Of a stretch of DNA of 64,000 bases, positions 31,074 through 40,210 are shown one piece after another (within the stretch, counting starts at the first letter, position 1; each line of letters starts with the position of its first letter). The DNA is taken from contig NZ_KB905899.1 in the NCBI RefSeq assembly GCF_000381085.1, positions 992,001 through 1,056,000 of the forward strand. Reading direction: 5' to 3'. The DNA comes from Thiomicrorhabdus arctica DSM 13458. GTDB lineage: Bacteria > Pseudomonadota > Gammaproteobacteria > Thiomicrospirales > Thiomicrospiraceae. A program made the position numbers and the translations under genes. The notes under the pieces were generated by a model. The model did not search any database and had not been told where the DNA came from. It saw nothing but the letters and a program-made list of their open reading frames with translations.

Positions 31074-31432
31074 TTGAACTTAACGTCAAACTCAAAAACC
31101 TCTCTGGTAAAAAAGCGCATCTTTGGCAAAGAATCAGCGCACTCTATCTTCTTTTGTACATCCCATTTTTGGCCTGGACAGTATGGCAACAACCCAAGTT
31201 TCATACTCTGTACGCACTGGTTCACAACCTGGCCGACCCCCTTTTTAGCCTGACTAGTCTAATGGCACTGGGGCTCATTTTGGTACATGCTTGGGTTGGT
31301 GTTCGTGACATTATGATTGATTATTTACCCCGCAAGAATTTAGCGCTCTGGCTGACGATTTATCACAGTTTACTCGCGTTAATATTGATCAATAGTCTAT
31401 GGTTAGTCGTCACACTTTTTGGCAGTATTTAA
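31070..31432 (+). CDS. sdhD: Succinate dehydrogenase membrane anchor subunit
   Basis: Second anchor of complex II, 120 residues, three hydrophobic helices. HAWVGVRDIMIDYLP (about 72-86) has the His and Asp typical of SdhD at the quinone and haem site. I start it at the ATG at 31070, which overlaps the sdhC stop as in most sdh operons; an in-frame start at 31028 would add 14 residues inside sdhC and is unlikely. Confidence 0.93.
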   Translation: MIELNVKLKNLSGKKAHLWQRISALYLLLYIPFLAWTVWQQPKFHTLYALVHNLADPLFSLTSLMALGLILVHAWVGVRDIMIDYLPRKNLALWLTIYHSLLALILINSLWLVVTLFGSI

Positions 31433-31526
31433 TGCTTAATCTACTAAAAATCACACTCCATACACTCTTTTTCAAGACACTTCACACCAAACTGACATTA
31501 AGTTTTATAAGCAGATTAGGAACACT

Positions 31527-33326
31527 ATGAACCTGAGCGACAATTTTCCGATTGAATTTTACGATGCCCTTGTGATTGGTGCTGGTGGGGCCGGTATGCG
31601 TTGTGCGCTAAAACTTACCGAGCAAGGTCACAAGGTCGCGATGGTGTCTAAGGTCTTTCCGACCCGTTCGCATACGGTGGCTGCCCAAGGCGGTATTAAT
31701 GCTGCCTTGGGCAATGTTACCCCTGATCAATGGCAGTGGCATATGTATGACACCATTAAGGGCAGCGACTATTTAGGCGACCAAGATGCGATTGAATTCA
31801 TGTGTCAAGAAGCGGCAGAAATCGTGCGTGAATTGGAACATTTTGGTGTCCCTTTTTCACGTTTAGAAAGCGGTAAAATCTATCAGCGTGCTTTTGGCGG
31901 ACAAAGCCAGAATTATGGTGAAGAACAAGCGCATCGCACCTGTGCTGCAGCCGATCGCACCGGTCATGCCATCTTACATTCACTCTATCAACAAAACATC
32001 CGCTTAGGCACCACCATTTACGATGAGTATTACGCACTTGATCTATTAAAAACGATCAATGGGGAGATCGGAGGCGTGCTGGTGATGAACATTCACGATG
32101 GCGCCTATAAGATTTTACAAAGTTCACATACCCTATTAGCCACAGGAGGCGCCGGACAAGTGTTTCGTAACAACACCAATGCCAGCATTAATACCGGCGA
32201 TGGTTTGGGTATGGTGTTACGTGCGGGTCTGCCGTTGCAAGACATGGAATTCTGGCAATTTCACCCGACGGGAGTGGCAGGAAAAGGCATGCTCATTTCT
32301 GAAGCCGTACGTGGTGAAGGCGGTAAGTTACGCAATGCCCTTGGTGAAGCCTTTATGGAAAAATATGCCCCCCATGTTAAAGATTTAGCCTCCCGTGATG
32401 TGGTCTCTCGAGCCATTGCGATTGAAGTCAAAGAAGGCCGTGGTTGTGGTGCAAATAAAGATTATGTGCTCTTAGACATTAGCCACATCCCAGAAGAAGT
32501 CATCACTGAACGTCTCCCTGGGATTCGAGATATTAGCCAAACTTTTTTAGGTATAGATCCAATCAAAGAACCGATTCCAGTTTTCCCGACCTGCCATTAT
32601 ATGATGGGGGGCATTCCAACCAATATCCAGGGGCAAGTTGTATCGCCAGACGATTTAGGAGAACAAAAAGTGGTGAAAGGATTGTATGCCATTGGCGAAT
32701 GCGCCTGTGTTTCCGTACACGGTGCGAACCGCTTAGGGGGTAACTCCCTGTTGGATATCATCGTATTTGGCCGTAAAGCGGCATTAACCATCTCCGAAGC
32801 TCTGCACTCGCATAAACCTAACCGGAGCAATACCGATCTAAACCTACAGTCCATTAGACAACGTCTCCAACGTTGGCAAAAACGTAGTGAAACTTCTGCC
32901 GAAACATCAGCTCAAATCGACAGTGTGATTCAAATCAAAAAATCACTGCAACAAATCATGGACAGAGGGTGTGGCGTATTTAGAGACCACCAGACCATGC
33001 AGCAGGCATTCAATGATTTACAGGGCATTCAATTACGGTTGGATAACGTCTGTTTAACGGATTTTAACGATGTCTTCAATTTAGAACGCCTGGCAGGATT
33101 AGAGTTAGAAAATTTAGTGGCTATCGCGTTTGCGACAGTCACATCAGCCTTAGCCCGTACTGAAAGCCGAGGGGCACATTCACGCGTCGATTTTGCTGAA
33201 CGAGACGACCAGGCCTGGTTGAAACATACACTGTATTTTCAAGAAGCGCATCGATTGGTCTACAAGGCCGTGAACTTACACCCAAAACATCATGTGGCTT
33301 TTGAACCAAAACCTCGCGTTTATTAA
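31527..33326 (+). CDS. sdhA: Succinate dehydrogenase flavoprotein subunit
   Basis: Catalytic subunit oxidising succinate to fumarate, with covalently bound FAD. 599 residues (E. coli 588). FAD dinucleotide motif GAGGAGMRCALKL near residue 17, flavinylation histidine in TRSHTVAAQGG (about 50), active-site segments HPTGVAGKGMLISEAVRGEGG (shortened region near 245) and GANRLGGNSLLDI (about 405). One 12-bp palindrome copy lies near the 3' end (33208-33219), read as Asp-Gln-Ala-Trp. sdhB follows after 97 bases. Confidence 0.97.
   Translation: MNLSDNFPIEFYDALVIGAGGAGMRCALKLTEQGHKVAMVSKVFPTRSHTVAAQGGINAALGNVTPDQWQWHMYDTIKGSDYLGDQDAIEFMCQEAAEIVRELEHFGVPFSRLESGKIYQRAFGGQSQNYGEEQAHRTCAAADRTGHAILHSLYQQNIRLGTTIYDEYYALDLLKTINGEIGGVLVMNIHDGAYKILQSSHTLLATGGAGQVFRNNTNASINTGDGLGMVLRAGLPLQDMEFWQFHPTGVAGKGMLISEAVRGEGGKLRNALGEAFMEKYAPHVKDLASRDVVSRAIAIEVKEGRGCGANKDYVLLDISHIPEEVITERLPGIRDISQTFLGIDPIKEPIPVFPTCHYMMGGIPTNIQGQVVSPDDLGEQKVVKGLYAIGECACVSVHGANRLGGNSLLDIIVFGRKAALTISEALHSHKPNRSNTDLNLQSIRQRLQRWQKRSETSAETSAQIDSVIQIKKSLQQIMDRGCGVFRDHQTMQQAFNDLQGIQLRLDNVCLTDFNDVFNLERLAGLELENLVAIAFATVTSALARTESRGAHSRVDFAERDDQAWLKHTLYFQEAHRLVYKAVNLHPKHHVAFEPKPRVY
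33208..33219. repeat. 12-bp palindrome, copy 6 (in sdhA)
   Basis: Exact ACCAGGCCTGGT in coding sequence, in the frame GAC-CAG-GCC-TGG (Asp-Gln-Ala-Trp), unlike the Pro-Gly-Leu-Val frame of other in-gene copies. Confidence 0.9.
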
Positions 33327-33423
33327 TGCCTCACAAACTGAACATTCAACCATCTCAATTCACCGTTAAACCCATTTGGACATCACGACTGGTGAACTCA
33401 AGTGTTTAACGGAAGGAACCGTC

Positions 33424-34122
33424 ATGCAATTTATTATCAGTCGCTATAATCCACAAATCGATAAAATACCTTACGACCAAACCTTTGAGCTAGACAATAC
33501 ACAAATCTCGACAGACAGTATGTTGCTTGATGCCTTGCACCTGTTACGCGAGCAAGACCCAAGCCTAGCGTATCGTTCCTCATGCCAGGAAGGGGTTTGC
33601 GGCTCTGACGGCATGAACGTCAATGGCCGTAATCGTCTTAGTTGCATCACACCGCTGTCTGATTTACCGCAAAAAATTGTTATTAAACCCATGCCAGGCC
33701 TGCCTATTATTAAAGACCTAATCATTGACATGGAGTTGTTCTATCAGCAATACCAAGGTGTCGACCCTTTCTTGCAGAGTGAACCACTCGATTTACAGCA
33801 TGAGCATTTGCAATCGCCTGAAGACCGCGCCAAACTTGATGGTTCTTATGAGTGTATTTTGTGTGGCTGCTGCACGACCAGCTGTCCTTCTTTCTGGTGG
33901 AATCCTGACCAATTTGCTGGTCCGGCGGCTTTGTTAGCCGCGCATAGATTTGTCATTGATTCACGCGATATTCAGCACGTTGACCGTTTAAAAAACTTAG
34001 ATAGCCCAACACAAATATTTCGTTGTCGTCATATTCAAAATTGTACTGACGCTTGTCCCAAAGGACTCAACCCCAGTCGTGCAATTCAGGAATTGAAATC
34101 AATTATGGTTAAAGAGATCTAA
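33424..34122 (+). CDS. sdhB: Succinate dehydrogenase iron-sulfur subunit
   Basis: Electron-transfer subunit, 232 residues. The [2Fe-2S] cluster Cys come from SSCQEGVCGSDGM and LSC (about 60-85); the [4Fe-4S] and [3Fe-4S] ligands from CILCGCCTTSCPSFWWN and CRHIQNCTDACPKGLNP. The start at 33424 (MQFIISRYNP) follows a GGAAGGA site; an in-frame start at 33376 lacks a comparable site. The stop overlaps the sdhE start (TAATG). Confidence 0.96.
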   Translation: MQFIISRYNPQIDKIPYDQTFELDNTQISTDSMLLDALHLLREQDPSLAYRSSCQEGVCGSDGMNVNGRNRLSCITPLSDLPQKIVIKPMPGLPIIKDLIIDMELFYQQYQGVDPFLQSEPLDLQHEHLQSPEDRAKLDGSYECILCGCCTTSCPSFWWNPDQFAGPAALLAAHRFVIDSRDIQHVDRLKNLDSPTQIFRCRHIQNCTDACPKGLNPSRAIQELKSIMVKEI

Positions 34123-34463
34123 TGCCTTTAAGTTACAAATTGTCTATTTCACAAAAGACGGAGCTTCTAACAGATATTGAAGCACATCGCAGAAAGCTAC
34201 TTTTTTTATGTAAGCGGGGCAACTTAGAAAGTGAGTTACTGTTAATCGCTTTTGTTGAAGCACTAGACCTGCAACTTTCTCCACAAAAAAATCAGCTTTT
34301 TGAGACATTTTTAAATGAAAACGACCAAAATCTACTTTGCTGGCTACTTAAACACAATCCGCAAGCACCGAGTCAAACAGTGGGTATTCCCACTGAATAT
34401 CAGGCCCTAATTGATGAAATACGCCTTAACTACCTAAATAAACCCTCATTAGTTGATAATTAA
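34122..34463 (+). CDS. sdhE: FAD assembly factor SdhE
   Basis: Small helical protein (113 residues) needed for covalent attachment of FAD to SdhA. The RGxxE motif is present as KRGNLESEL near residue 31. It is about 25 residues longer than E. coli SdhE (88), mostly at the C-terminus. It overlaps sdhB by one base, so it belongs to the sdh operon, which supports the identification. Confidence 0.92.
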   Translation: MPLSYKLSISQKTELLTDIEAHRRKLLFLCKRGNLESELLLIAFVEALDLQLSPQKNQLFETFLNENDQNLLCWLLKHNPQAPSQTVGIPTEYQALIDEIRLNYLNKPSLVDN

Positions 34464-34492
34464 TTGAATTTAAACAACTAAGTTGGTATAAT
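34464..34492 (+). promoter_or_regulatory. infA promoter
   Basis: TTGAAT (34464-34469), 17-bp spacer, perfect TATAAT (34487-34492), about 37 bases before the infA ATG. Confidence 0.8.
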
Positions 34493-34528
34493 CCGCGCAA
34501 ATTTATTACAAGGGTTTATATAAAACTT

Positions 34529-34747
34529 ATGGCTAAGCAAGACGTTATTGAATTCGACGGTGTCGTATTAGAAACATTACCAAATACACTTTTTAAAGTA
34601 GAACTAGAGAATGGGCACAAAATTTTGGCGCATATTTCTGGTCGCATGCGTAAAAACTACATTCGAATCCTAGCGGGTGATGCCGTTAAGGTTGAACTAA
34701 CGCCATACGATTTGACGAAAGGCCGTATCACTTACCGCGGTAAGTAA
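34529..34747 (+). CDS. infA: Translation initiation factor IF-1
   Basis: A 72-residue OB-fold protein that binds the ribosomal A site during initiation, exactly the family length. The sequence runs [19 protein letters not shown] to [13 protein letters not shown], which is nearly invariant. It has its own strong promoter after sdhE and a hairpin terminator after the stop. Confidence 0.98.
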   Translation: MAKQDVIEFDGVVLETLPNTLFKVELENGHKILAHISGRMRKNYIRILAGDAVKVELTPYDLTKGRITYRGK

Positions 34748-34760
34748 TTCCAGCGCAACC

Positions 34761-34792
34761 TTAACGGCTTTATATTCATTAAAGCCGTTAAA
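34761..34792 (+). terminator. Terminator after infA
   Basis: TTAACGGCTTTA / TAAAGCCGTTAA perfect stem with a six-base loop, followed by AAAT rather than a strong T-run. Confidence 0.6.
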
Positions 34793-34823
34793 ATCTGGAA
34801 TCCATCGTTTGAATCAAGCCCTG

Positions 34824-34861
34824 AAAAGCCTCTTAATGTCATTTCATTAAGGGGCTTTTTG
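34824..34861. terminator. Second terminator between infA and the methyltransferase
   Basis: AAAAGCCTCTTAATG / CATTAAGGGGCTTTTT stem, T-run on the + strand and A-run on the other side; suits the convergent genes. Confidence 0.75.
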
Positions 34862-34928
34862 CTTTTTCTTAAAGTCGAACTCTACACCAAGTTTCAAGCC
34901 TATTGAAGCGTTTTGACCAACAGACCCA

Positions 34929-35867
34929 TCAAAGCTCGTTCGATAAATATCGATAGATCATGACCTTTAAACCTCTCTCTAACATCGTCTCTACAAACAC
35001 CTCTGGTGGTGAAATGGATTCAACATACTCACAAGCGGGACACTCTCTTGCAACCGTATCGTGCAAAAACTGCTCACTTAAATAGGGAGAGTTTAAACAA
35101 AGCATAATCAGACTATTAGGTTTCATAAATTCAGGGATGCGGCGGATAATTTTTTTGTAATCACGTTTAATGTCGACACTGCCCTTTTGGAACGATGGCG
35201 GATCACAAACGAATAGTTCATAAGGGCCATGCTTTTTGATGCGTCCAAAAGATTTGAAAATATCCAAGCCTTCAAAAAACACCTTATTGGTATCTTGCTG
35301 ATTCAAACGGTGATTTTCTCGTCCCATCGACAGTGCCGCTCGGCTCATATCCAGATTAACCACCTTGGATGCACCGCCTGCAAGAGCTGCAACAGAAAAT
35401 CCGCAGGTATACGCAAATAGATTCAGAACAGCCTTATCCAGAGCATGCTCCCTCACCCAGCGACGCCCATTAAGCATGTCCAAAAAAAGTCCAGTGTTTT
35501 GCGCTCTGCCCAAACTTATATGATATTTCAGGCCAGACTCCTCTACCACGGTTTGCGTGACAGGCTCACCTAATAACAACTCTATGGGTGCATTTGGCTG
35601 ATCGCGATACTGAACCTGTACTGAGCGGCTTTTCGTGACCTCAGCAAACAGCTTGTCAGCTAAAGACAATAAGAGCGCTTCAGGCATGGCTTTATATAAG
35701 GTAATGAGGACCACAGGATGAAGCCAATCAATAGAGATATGCTCTAACCCAGGATAGGCATGACCACGGCCATGAAACAGACGCTGTGCATCCAAAGTAC
35801 TGGGCACACTAAATACAGGAAAGCTAGGCATGGCTTTGGAGCTGGTGATCGGTAGGGTTTCAGACAT
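34929..35867 (-). CDS. Class I SAM-dependent methyltransferase (RlmI-like)
   Basis: A 312-residue methyltransferase of the COG1092/RlmI-like group that usually acts on RNA bases. SAM motif I is in NLFAYTCGFSVAALAGGASK (about 168-187), followed by VNLDMSRAAL, and the catalytic-loop motif FVCDPPSFQKG (about 238-248). It lacks the N-terminal PUA domain of RlmI, so the exact target is uncertain. It stands alone between terminators, divergent from nothing and separated from the symporter gene by 53 bases on the same strand. Confidence 0.8.
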   Translation of the reverse strand: MSETLPITSSKAMPSFPVFSVPSTLDAQRLFHGRGHAYPGLEHISIDWLHPVVLITLYKAMPEALLLSLADKLFAEVTKSRSVQVQYRDQPNAPIELLLGEPVTQTVVEESGLKYHISLGRAQNTGLFLDMLNGRRWVREHALDKAVLNLFAYTCGFSVAALAGGASKVVNLDMSRAALSMGRENHRLNQQDTNKVFFEGLDIFKSFGRIKKHGPYELFVCDPPSFQKGSVDIKRDYKKIIRRIPEFMKPNSLIMLCLNSPYLSEQFLHDTVARECPACEYVESISPPEVFVETMLERGLKVMIYRYLSNEL

Positions 35868-35920
35868 AATATATTCTTATTTAGACTTATTAAAACAAAG
35901 GGTAAATATTAAACAGCATT

Positions 35921-36826
35921 CTATTTGTCTTTGTCTTTTTGTTGCCAGTAACTGGCGAACACTGAACCCGACAAGTTATGCCAGATACTGAACAAAGCCC
36001 CCGGTAAGGCACTGGTGGCACTAAAATAGTGTAGAGCGAGCGCCACGCTGAGGCCTGAATTTTGCATACCGACTTCAATGGCAACGGTACGTGCAATCAC
36101 GCTGTCATACCCTAATTTTCGAGTCAACCAGTAACCACAAAGCAAGCCGGTGATATTATGCAGTATAACGGCCAGTAAAACGGGCCAAGCCAGGGTTTGT
36201 AAATTCGCCTGGTTAAGAGCGACAACGATGGCAATAATCAATAAAATGACCCCCATTGAAAACAGCGGGAAAACGGGCATTATTTTTGAGAGTTTATCGT
36301 GAAACAGTTTGTTTAACGCCATCCCGAACAACAATGGCAAGACAATCAATTTCAGTAACATCCACAGCATAGACGTCACTGGCACATCGACCGATTGACC
36401 GAGATAGAACCATGTCAGAAAAGGCAACATGACCACCGCGGCTAAGGTCGATACTAATGTCATGCTCACCGACAAAGCGACATCACCTTTGGCCAGATAT
36501 GCCATCACATTAGAAGCTGTTCCCCCGGCCGTAGCGCCAACTAACATCATGCCGATGGTCAACTCTAATGAGAGTCCCATCAACAATGACAAGGCCCAGG
36601 CGGTAAGTGGCATGATTAAGAATTGAATACCAATGCCTAATCCGACCACCCGCCGATTGTGCCAGACTTGCTTAAAGTCTTTCCAGCTTAAGGTGAGCCC
36701 CATACCGAGCATGACCGCCATCAATAAGGGGACAATCCAAGACTTTAGATCGACAAAAAACTGCGGATAGAACAGTGCAAAACCACTGAAAATAAGTGCC
36801 CAGAAGGGAAATGCCATTAATAACAT
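35921..36826 (-). CDS. Bile acid:sodium symporter family protein
   Basis: A 301-residue inner-membrane transporter of the BASS/SBF family with about nine or ten hydrophobic segments. MLGMGLTLSWKDFKQVW (about 40-55) and GGTASNVMAYLAKGDVALS (about 112-130) are the sodium-binding crossover region of the family. The natural substrate in bacteria is generally a small organic acid and cannot be assigned here. Confidence 0.87.
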   Translation of the reverse strand: MLLMAFPFWALIFSGFALFYPQFFVDLKSWIVPLLMAVMLGMGLTLSWKDFKQVWHNRRVVGLGIGIQFLIMPLTAWALSLLMGLSLELTIGMMLVGATAGGTASNVMAYLAKGDVALSVSMTLVSTLAAVVMLPFLTWFYLGQSVDVPVTSMLWMLLKLIVLPLLFGMALNKLFHDKLSKIMPVFPLFSMGVILLIIAIVVALNQANLQTLAWPVLLAVILHNITGLLCGYWLTRKLGYDSVIARTVAIEVGMQNSGLSVALALHYFSATSALPGALFSIWHNLSGSVFASYWQQKDKDK

Positions 36827-36873
36827 AGACTAAGTTCCGTGTGGCGGTGAGAGGCATTTAGTGTTTGAGAATG

Positions 36874-36885
36874 ACCAGGCCTGGT
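36874..36885. repeat. 12-bp palindrome, copy 7
   Basis: Exact ACCAGGCCTGGT in the 91-base gap between the DUF445 gene and the symporter gene; flanked by TG and CG so the palindrome extends to GACCAGGCCTGGTC. Confidence 0.9.
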
Positions 36886-36917
36886 CGTTCTACATAAAAG
36901 GCTCTTTTTCAAATGAG

Positions 36918-37622
36918 CTACAAAACAATCAGTGCTGAAGCGAGACCGATTAGACCGCCAAATACGCCACCCCAGACGACTAACCAACCTAAGTGTTCAT
37001 GAATCAACTTCTGAACCATCTCTTTTACCAATTGTGGTGTCAGCTCTTCTAAACGAACATCAATAATGTCAGCGACCTTCCCACGAATATCGGCCATAAC
37101 ATCTGGTTGATCCATCTCTTCTTGCAACAGTTTATGAAACGACTCTGTTTGGGTCATTTCAATCAGTGAGACTTTCATATTCTCAACAAAAGGTTCTTTT
37201 AACGGGGTTAAGGCGTCTGCCCCGCCAAACATACCTAACATACTGCCAAAAGAAGAGTTCATAATCACCTCAACCAACTTTTCAAAAGAAGCGCTTAAAT
37301 CCACCTTGGCGATGACTGGCTGTAGGTCGAACTTGGAGTTTTTCGCACTGCTGGCAGCAAAACGATCAATGTTTTCTTGAGTGAAAAATTGCTCCATCAT
37401 TAAGCTTTTAATGGCGGCTTTAAAAGCTTCAAAACGATTAGGAATCACTCCAGAACCGACCAGGCCTGGTACCTTTTCAAACAACATGTAAACGGCTAAC
37501 CAGTTGGTCAAAGCACCTGATAAGGCAAATAATCCGACCATCATGACAATAGAATTATGTAAAAACCAACCCGTTCCAAGAATGGCGGCGGCGAAAATAT
37601 TAGTCAAAACACTTTTATTCAT
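36918..37622 (-). CDS. DUF445 family membrane protein
   Basis: A 234-residue protein with hydrophobic segments at both ends (about 8-45 and 212-233) and a long helical soluble part. The N-terminal GALTNWLAVYMLFEKVPG segment is characteristic of DUF445, which sometimes is called YheB-like. Function is unknown. One 12-bp palindrome copy lies near the start, coding Pro-Gly-Leu-Val right after the conserved FEKVPG segment. Confidence 0.85.
   Translation of the reverse strand: MNKSVLTNIFAAAILGTGWFLHNSIVMMVGLFALSGALTNWLAVYMLFEKVPGLVGSGVIPNRFEAFKAAIKSLMMEQFFTQENIDRFAASSAKNSKFDLQPVIAKVDLSASFEKLVEVIMNSSFGSMLGMFGGADALTPLKEPFVENMKVSLIEMTQTESFHKLLQEEMDQPDVMADIRGKVADIIDVRLEELTPQLVKEMVQKLIHEHLGWLVVWGGVFGGLIGLASALIVL
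37459..37470. repeat. 12-bp palindrome, copy 8 (in the DUF445 gene)
   Basis: Exact ACCAGGCCTGGT in coding sequence, frame Pro-Gly-Leu-Val. Confidence 0.9.
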
Positions 37623-37683
37623 TTGTTACTCTCTTCAAAATTAGACTTAGTTGTTTTTAGATCATTGCATCAGCAAGGTCTTT

Positions 37684-38049
37684 TTATAATTCATCTGCGG
37701 TAGATTGAGCTTCAAATGCACTTAAATCGACCTTAATCTTACCCAAATCAGATACCGTAAAAGTAGCCTTATCTTTCACCTCACCAGTTTCATCCATTCC
37801 TATACAGCCTTGGAAAATATGCCAGGTATAGACAAAATGCAGTTGATAACGATTAGCGTGCAGATAACTAACATGGGAAATTTGCATACCGTCTTTATAG
37901 TGCGCCAACTGACTAATAAAACTTAAATCTCTTACCAATTTAAGATGAATATTGGTTAACTGTGCCGTGAAAAAACCCGCTAAAAAGTCACACCGATTTT
38001 CATCGGCAATAAATGGTTCATTATTGGCAAGTTCAAGCTGCAATAACAT
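37684..38049 (-). CDS. Hypothetical protein
   Basis: A 121-residue open frame I do not recognise. It has no signal peptide or membrane segment and is fairly balanced in charge, with a cluster of His/Tyr residues in the middle (about 45-85) and an acidic C-terminus. It is followed by a terminator and lies 61 bases behind the DUF445 gene start region, on the same strand, with no other frame competing. Codon use looks like its neighbours, so I accept it as a gene. Confidence 0.7.
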   Translation of the reverse strand: MLLQLELANNEPFIADENRCDFLAGFFTAQLTNIHLKLVRDLSFISQLAHYKDGMQISHVSYLHANRYQLHFVYTWHIFQGCIGMDETGEVKDKATFTVSDLGKIKVDLSAFEAQSTADEL

Positions 38050-38083
38050 ATCAACCCTTAAAAATTACTAGAAAATTGGTTAT

Positions 38084-38118
38084 AAAAAAAGGGCAACCAG
38101 ATCTGGCTACCCTTTTTT
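38084..38118. terminator. Terminator after acpS with related palindrome at its tip
   Basis: AAAAAAGGG ... CCCTTTTTT stem whose top is AACCAGATCTGGCT, a relative of the 12-bp palindrome with AT in place of GC at the centre. Confidence 0.8.
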
Positions 38119-38126
38119 GAGTGAAA

Positions 38127-38510
38127 TCACTCTCTTTGTTCGGCCACCACAAAAGCCACCGTATGGTGTTTTTCATCACTCACACTAATGGACCAATCGG
38201 TAATTCCCAATGCACCCGCTTTCTCTAACGTCGACCCCGTTAACACAAGAATCGGTTGTCCAGATCTCTTATGGCCAATCGTCATGTCTTTAAAGCAAAC
38301 CCCTTGCGCAATACCGGTGCCTAATGCTTTAGAAACGGCTTCTTTTAATGCCCAACGTTTGGCCAGGAAACGTTCAGGGTAATGCTGGTCTTCTAGTTCC
38401 ACTAACTCATCCGCCGAAAGCAGCCTATTCGCAAAGGCTTCACCCTGTTTCCTGTAAACCTTGGCGATACGCTCAACGTCGACAATATCGGTTCCAACGC
38501 CAATAATCAT
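38127..38510 (-). CDS. acpS: Holo-[acyl-carrier-protein] synthase
   Basis: Transfers 4'-phosphopantetheine from CoA to acyl carrier protein. 127 residues, the usual length (E. coli 126). Magnesium-binding GVGTDIVDVERI at the N-terminus and RFLAKRWALKEAVSKALGTGI (shortened: WALKEAVSKALG, about 52-65) are diagnostic. It follows pdxJ on the same strand, the conserved pdxJ-acpS pair. Confidence 0.96.
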   Translation of the reverse strand: MIIGVGTDIVDVERIAKVYRKQGEAFANRLLSADELVELEDQHYPERFLAKRWALKEAVSKALGTGIAQGVCFKDMTIGHKRSGQPILVLTGSTLEKAGALGITDWSISVSDEKHHTVAFVVAEQRE

Positions 38511-38547
38511 CGCACTTCCTCTTTCATCGAACGATTCCTTGAACCAC

Positions 38548-39294
38548 TTATTTTAAATATGCTTGTTGGCGGGCTTCAACCATAATGCGTTTCATTTCTC
38601 GCACCGCTTCGGGTAATCCAGAAAACACCGCTTTTGCAATAATGGCATGCCCAATATTCAGCTCTTCAATCTCTTTAATGGCGGCAATGGCTTGTACATT
38701 GTGATAATGCAAACCATGTCCGGCATTCACGACAAGCCCTAAACGCACAGCATATTCTGTTGCATGACGAATGCGTTCAAGCTCTTCTTCAATATCAGCA
38801 GGATGTGTGAGTTCAGCATAGGTTCCTGTGTGTAATTCGATCACTGGCGCACCACACTCTTTAGCGGCTTCAATCTGAGTTTCATCTGGATCAATAAACA
38901 AAGAGACACGACAGCCTACATGCGCTAAACGCTCACAAACCTCGGTTAACCAAGGGATTTGTCCGGCAACATCCAAACCACCTTCTGTGGTAAGCTCTTC
39001 CCGTTTTTCGGGTACTAAACAGATGTCTTCTGGTTCATATTTACACGCAATTTTAACCATCTCTTCTGTCGCGGCCATCTCTAAGTTGACTTTGGTTTGA
39101 CGCATCGCAGAGATCAACGCAACATCTTCATCCTGGATATGGCGGCGATCTTCACGTAAATGCAGGGTGATACTATCAGCACCGGCCATTTCAGCATCTA
39201 ATGCGGCTTTAATAGGGTCAGGATAAGTCGTCCCGCGCGCCTGTCTTAGAGTCGCGACGTGATCTATATTCAAACCTAAAAAAATTGGATTCAT
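38548..39294 (-). CDS. pdxJ: Pyridoxine 5'-phosphate synthase
   Basis: Condenses 1-deoxyxylulose 5-phosphate with 3-amino-2-oxopropyl phosphate in vitamin B6 synthesis. TIM-barrel protein of 248 residues (E. coli 243). Begins [16 protein letters not shown], with [13 protein letters not shown] and [11 protein letters not shown] as the other signature segments. It sits in the conserved recO-pdxJ-acpS order. Confidence 0.97.
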   Translation of the reverse strand: MNPIFLGLNIDHVATLRQARGTTYPDPIKAALDAEMAGADSITLHLREDRRHIQDEDVALISAMRQTKVNLEMAATEEMVKIACKYEPEDICLVPEKREELTTEGGLDVAGQIPWLTEVCERLAHVGCRVSLFIDPDETQIEAAKECGAPVIELHTGTYAELTHPADIEEELERIRHATEYAVRLGLVVNAGHGLHYHNVQAIAAIKEIEELNIGHAIIAKAVFSGLPEAVREMKRIMVEARQQAYLK

Positions 39295-39369
39295 GATTAT
39301 TCCTTGGTAAATTTGAACGTAAACTCTGGTTGAGCTAACATTCTATGTGTGTTGTTTTCGATGTCTATA

Positions 39370-40089
39370 TTATCTAAAAAGTTGGCGAGTCATCAACGGT
39401 TTCTCACCTAAATATTGATTGAGAATCGCTCGAAATAGCTGTTTCCACTGCCCCAAGCACGTTTCGCAAAAAGCCGCTTTTGCTAATGCTAACAGACACT
39501 CCCCTTCAATGGGTATGCCATTACCAATGCCATCCATATCCGCTCTAATCGCTCCATTTTCTGGGTAGAAATGATACAACACCCCCGGTTCAATAGGCTG
39601 CTGTTGGATATCTACATCACAGATCAATCCTTGACCGAGTTCATTTAGAAGGTGATATTCAAATTGCCGTAATGCCCAGGCCTGATCACTTCTATTATTG
39701 GCCGCCAATAGTTGATACAAGGCCTGTTGGTAGTAATTATAGAGTGGTTCCACCGGTACTTGTGCAAACAACAAACGATATAATAACTCATTGAGGTACA
39801 GCCCACAAAGACTGGCATCACCAGACAGTGGAAAACGTAAGTGATTAAGTTCAACCTGTTGAATAGAGACTAAATCTGATGGTTTGTGGGTTCGTTCACG
39901 CCATAAGACGGTCAATTGCTGAAAAGGTTGTAGCAGTGCGGTTTTTTGAGTCGCTGTTTTCCGACCCCCTCTCACGCCACGTACTATGCCATTAAACTTA
40001 CCATAATCAGGCGAAAGAAACGTCACCAAAGCACTGGTTTCACGGTAAGGGCGAGAGTGCAGGACAAAAACAGACTGTTCAATCTCCAT
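39370..40089 (-). CDS. recO: DNA repair protein RecO
   Basis: RecF-pathway mediator that helps load RecA on SSB-coated DNA. 239 residues (E. coli 242). N-terminal OB fold starts FVLHSRPYRETSALVTFLS; the central helical part contains LCGLYLNELLYRLL. A relic of the 12-bp palindrome (CCCAGGCCTGAT, 39675-39686) is in the gene. Neighbours era and pdxJ are as in E. coli. Confidence 0.94.
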   Translation of the reverse strand: MEIEQSVFVLHSRPYRETSALVTFLSPDYGKFNGIVRGVRGGRKTATQKTALLQPFQQLTVLWRERTHKPSDLVSIQQVELNHLRFPLSGDASLCGLYLNELLYRLLFAQVPVEPLYNYYQQALYQLLAANNRSDQAWALRQFEYHLLNELGQGLICDVDIQQQPIEPGVLYHFYPENGAIRADMDGIGNGIPIEGECLLALAKAAFCETCLGQWKQLFRAILNQYLGEKPLMTRQLFR

Positions 40090-40210
40090 TTAAATCATTA
40101 AACCTTAAAATAGCCTGCGAAAATCATGCTTTCGAAGAAAGTTTGTTTTACGGCATAAGACAGTGTCTTAACGCCAATTAAAAGGAGCTTATAATCATTG
40201 AAAAACGAAC

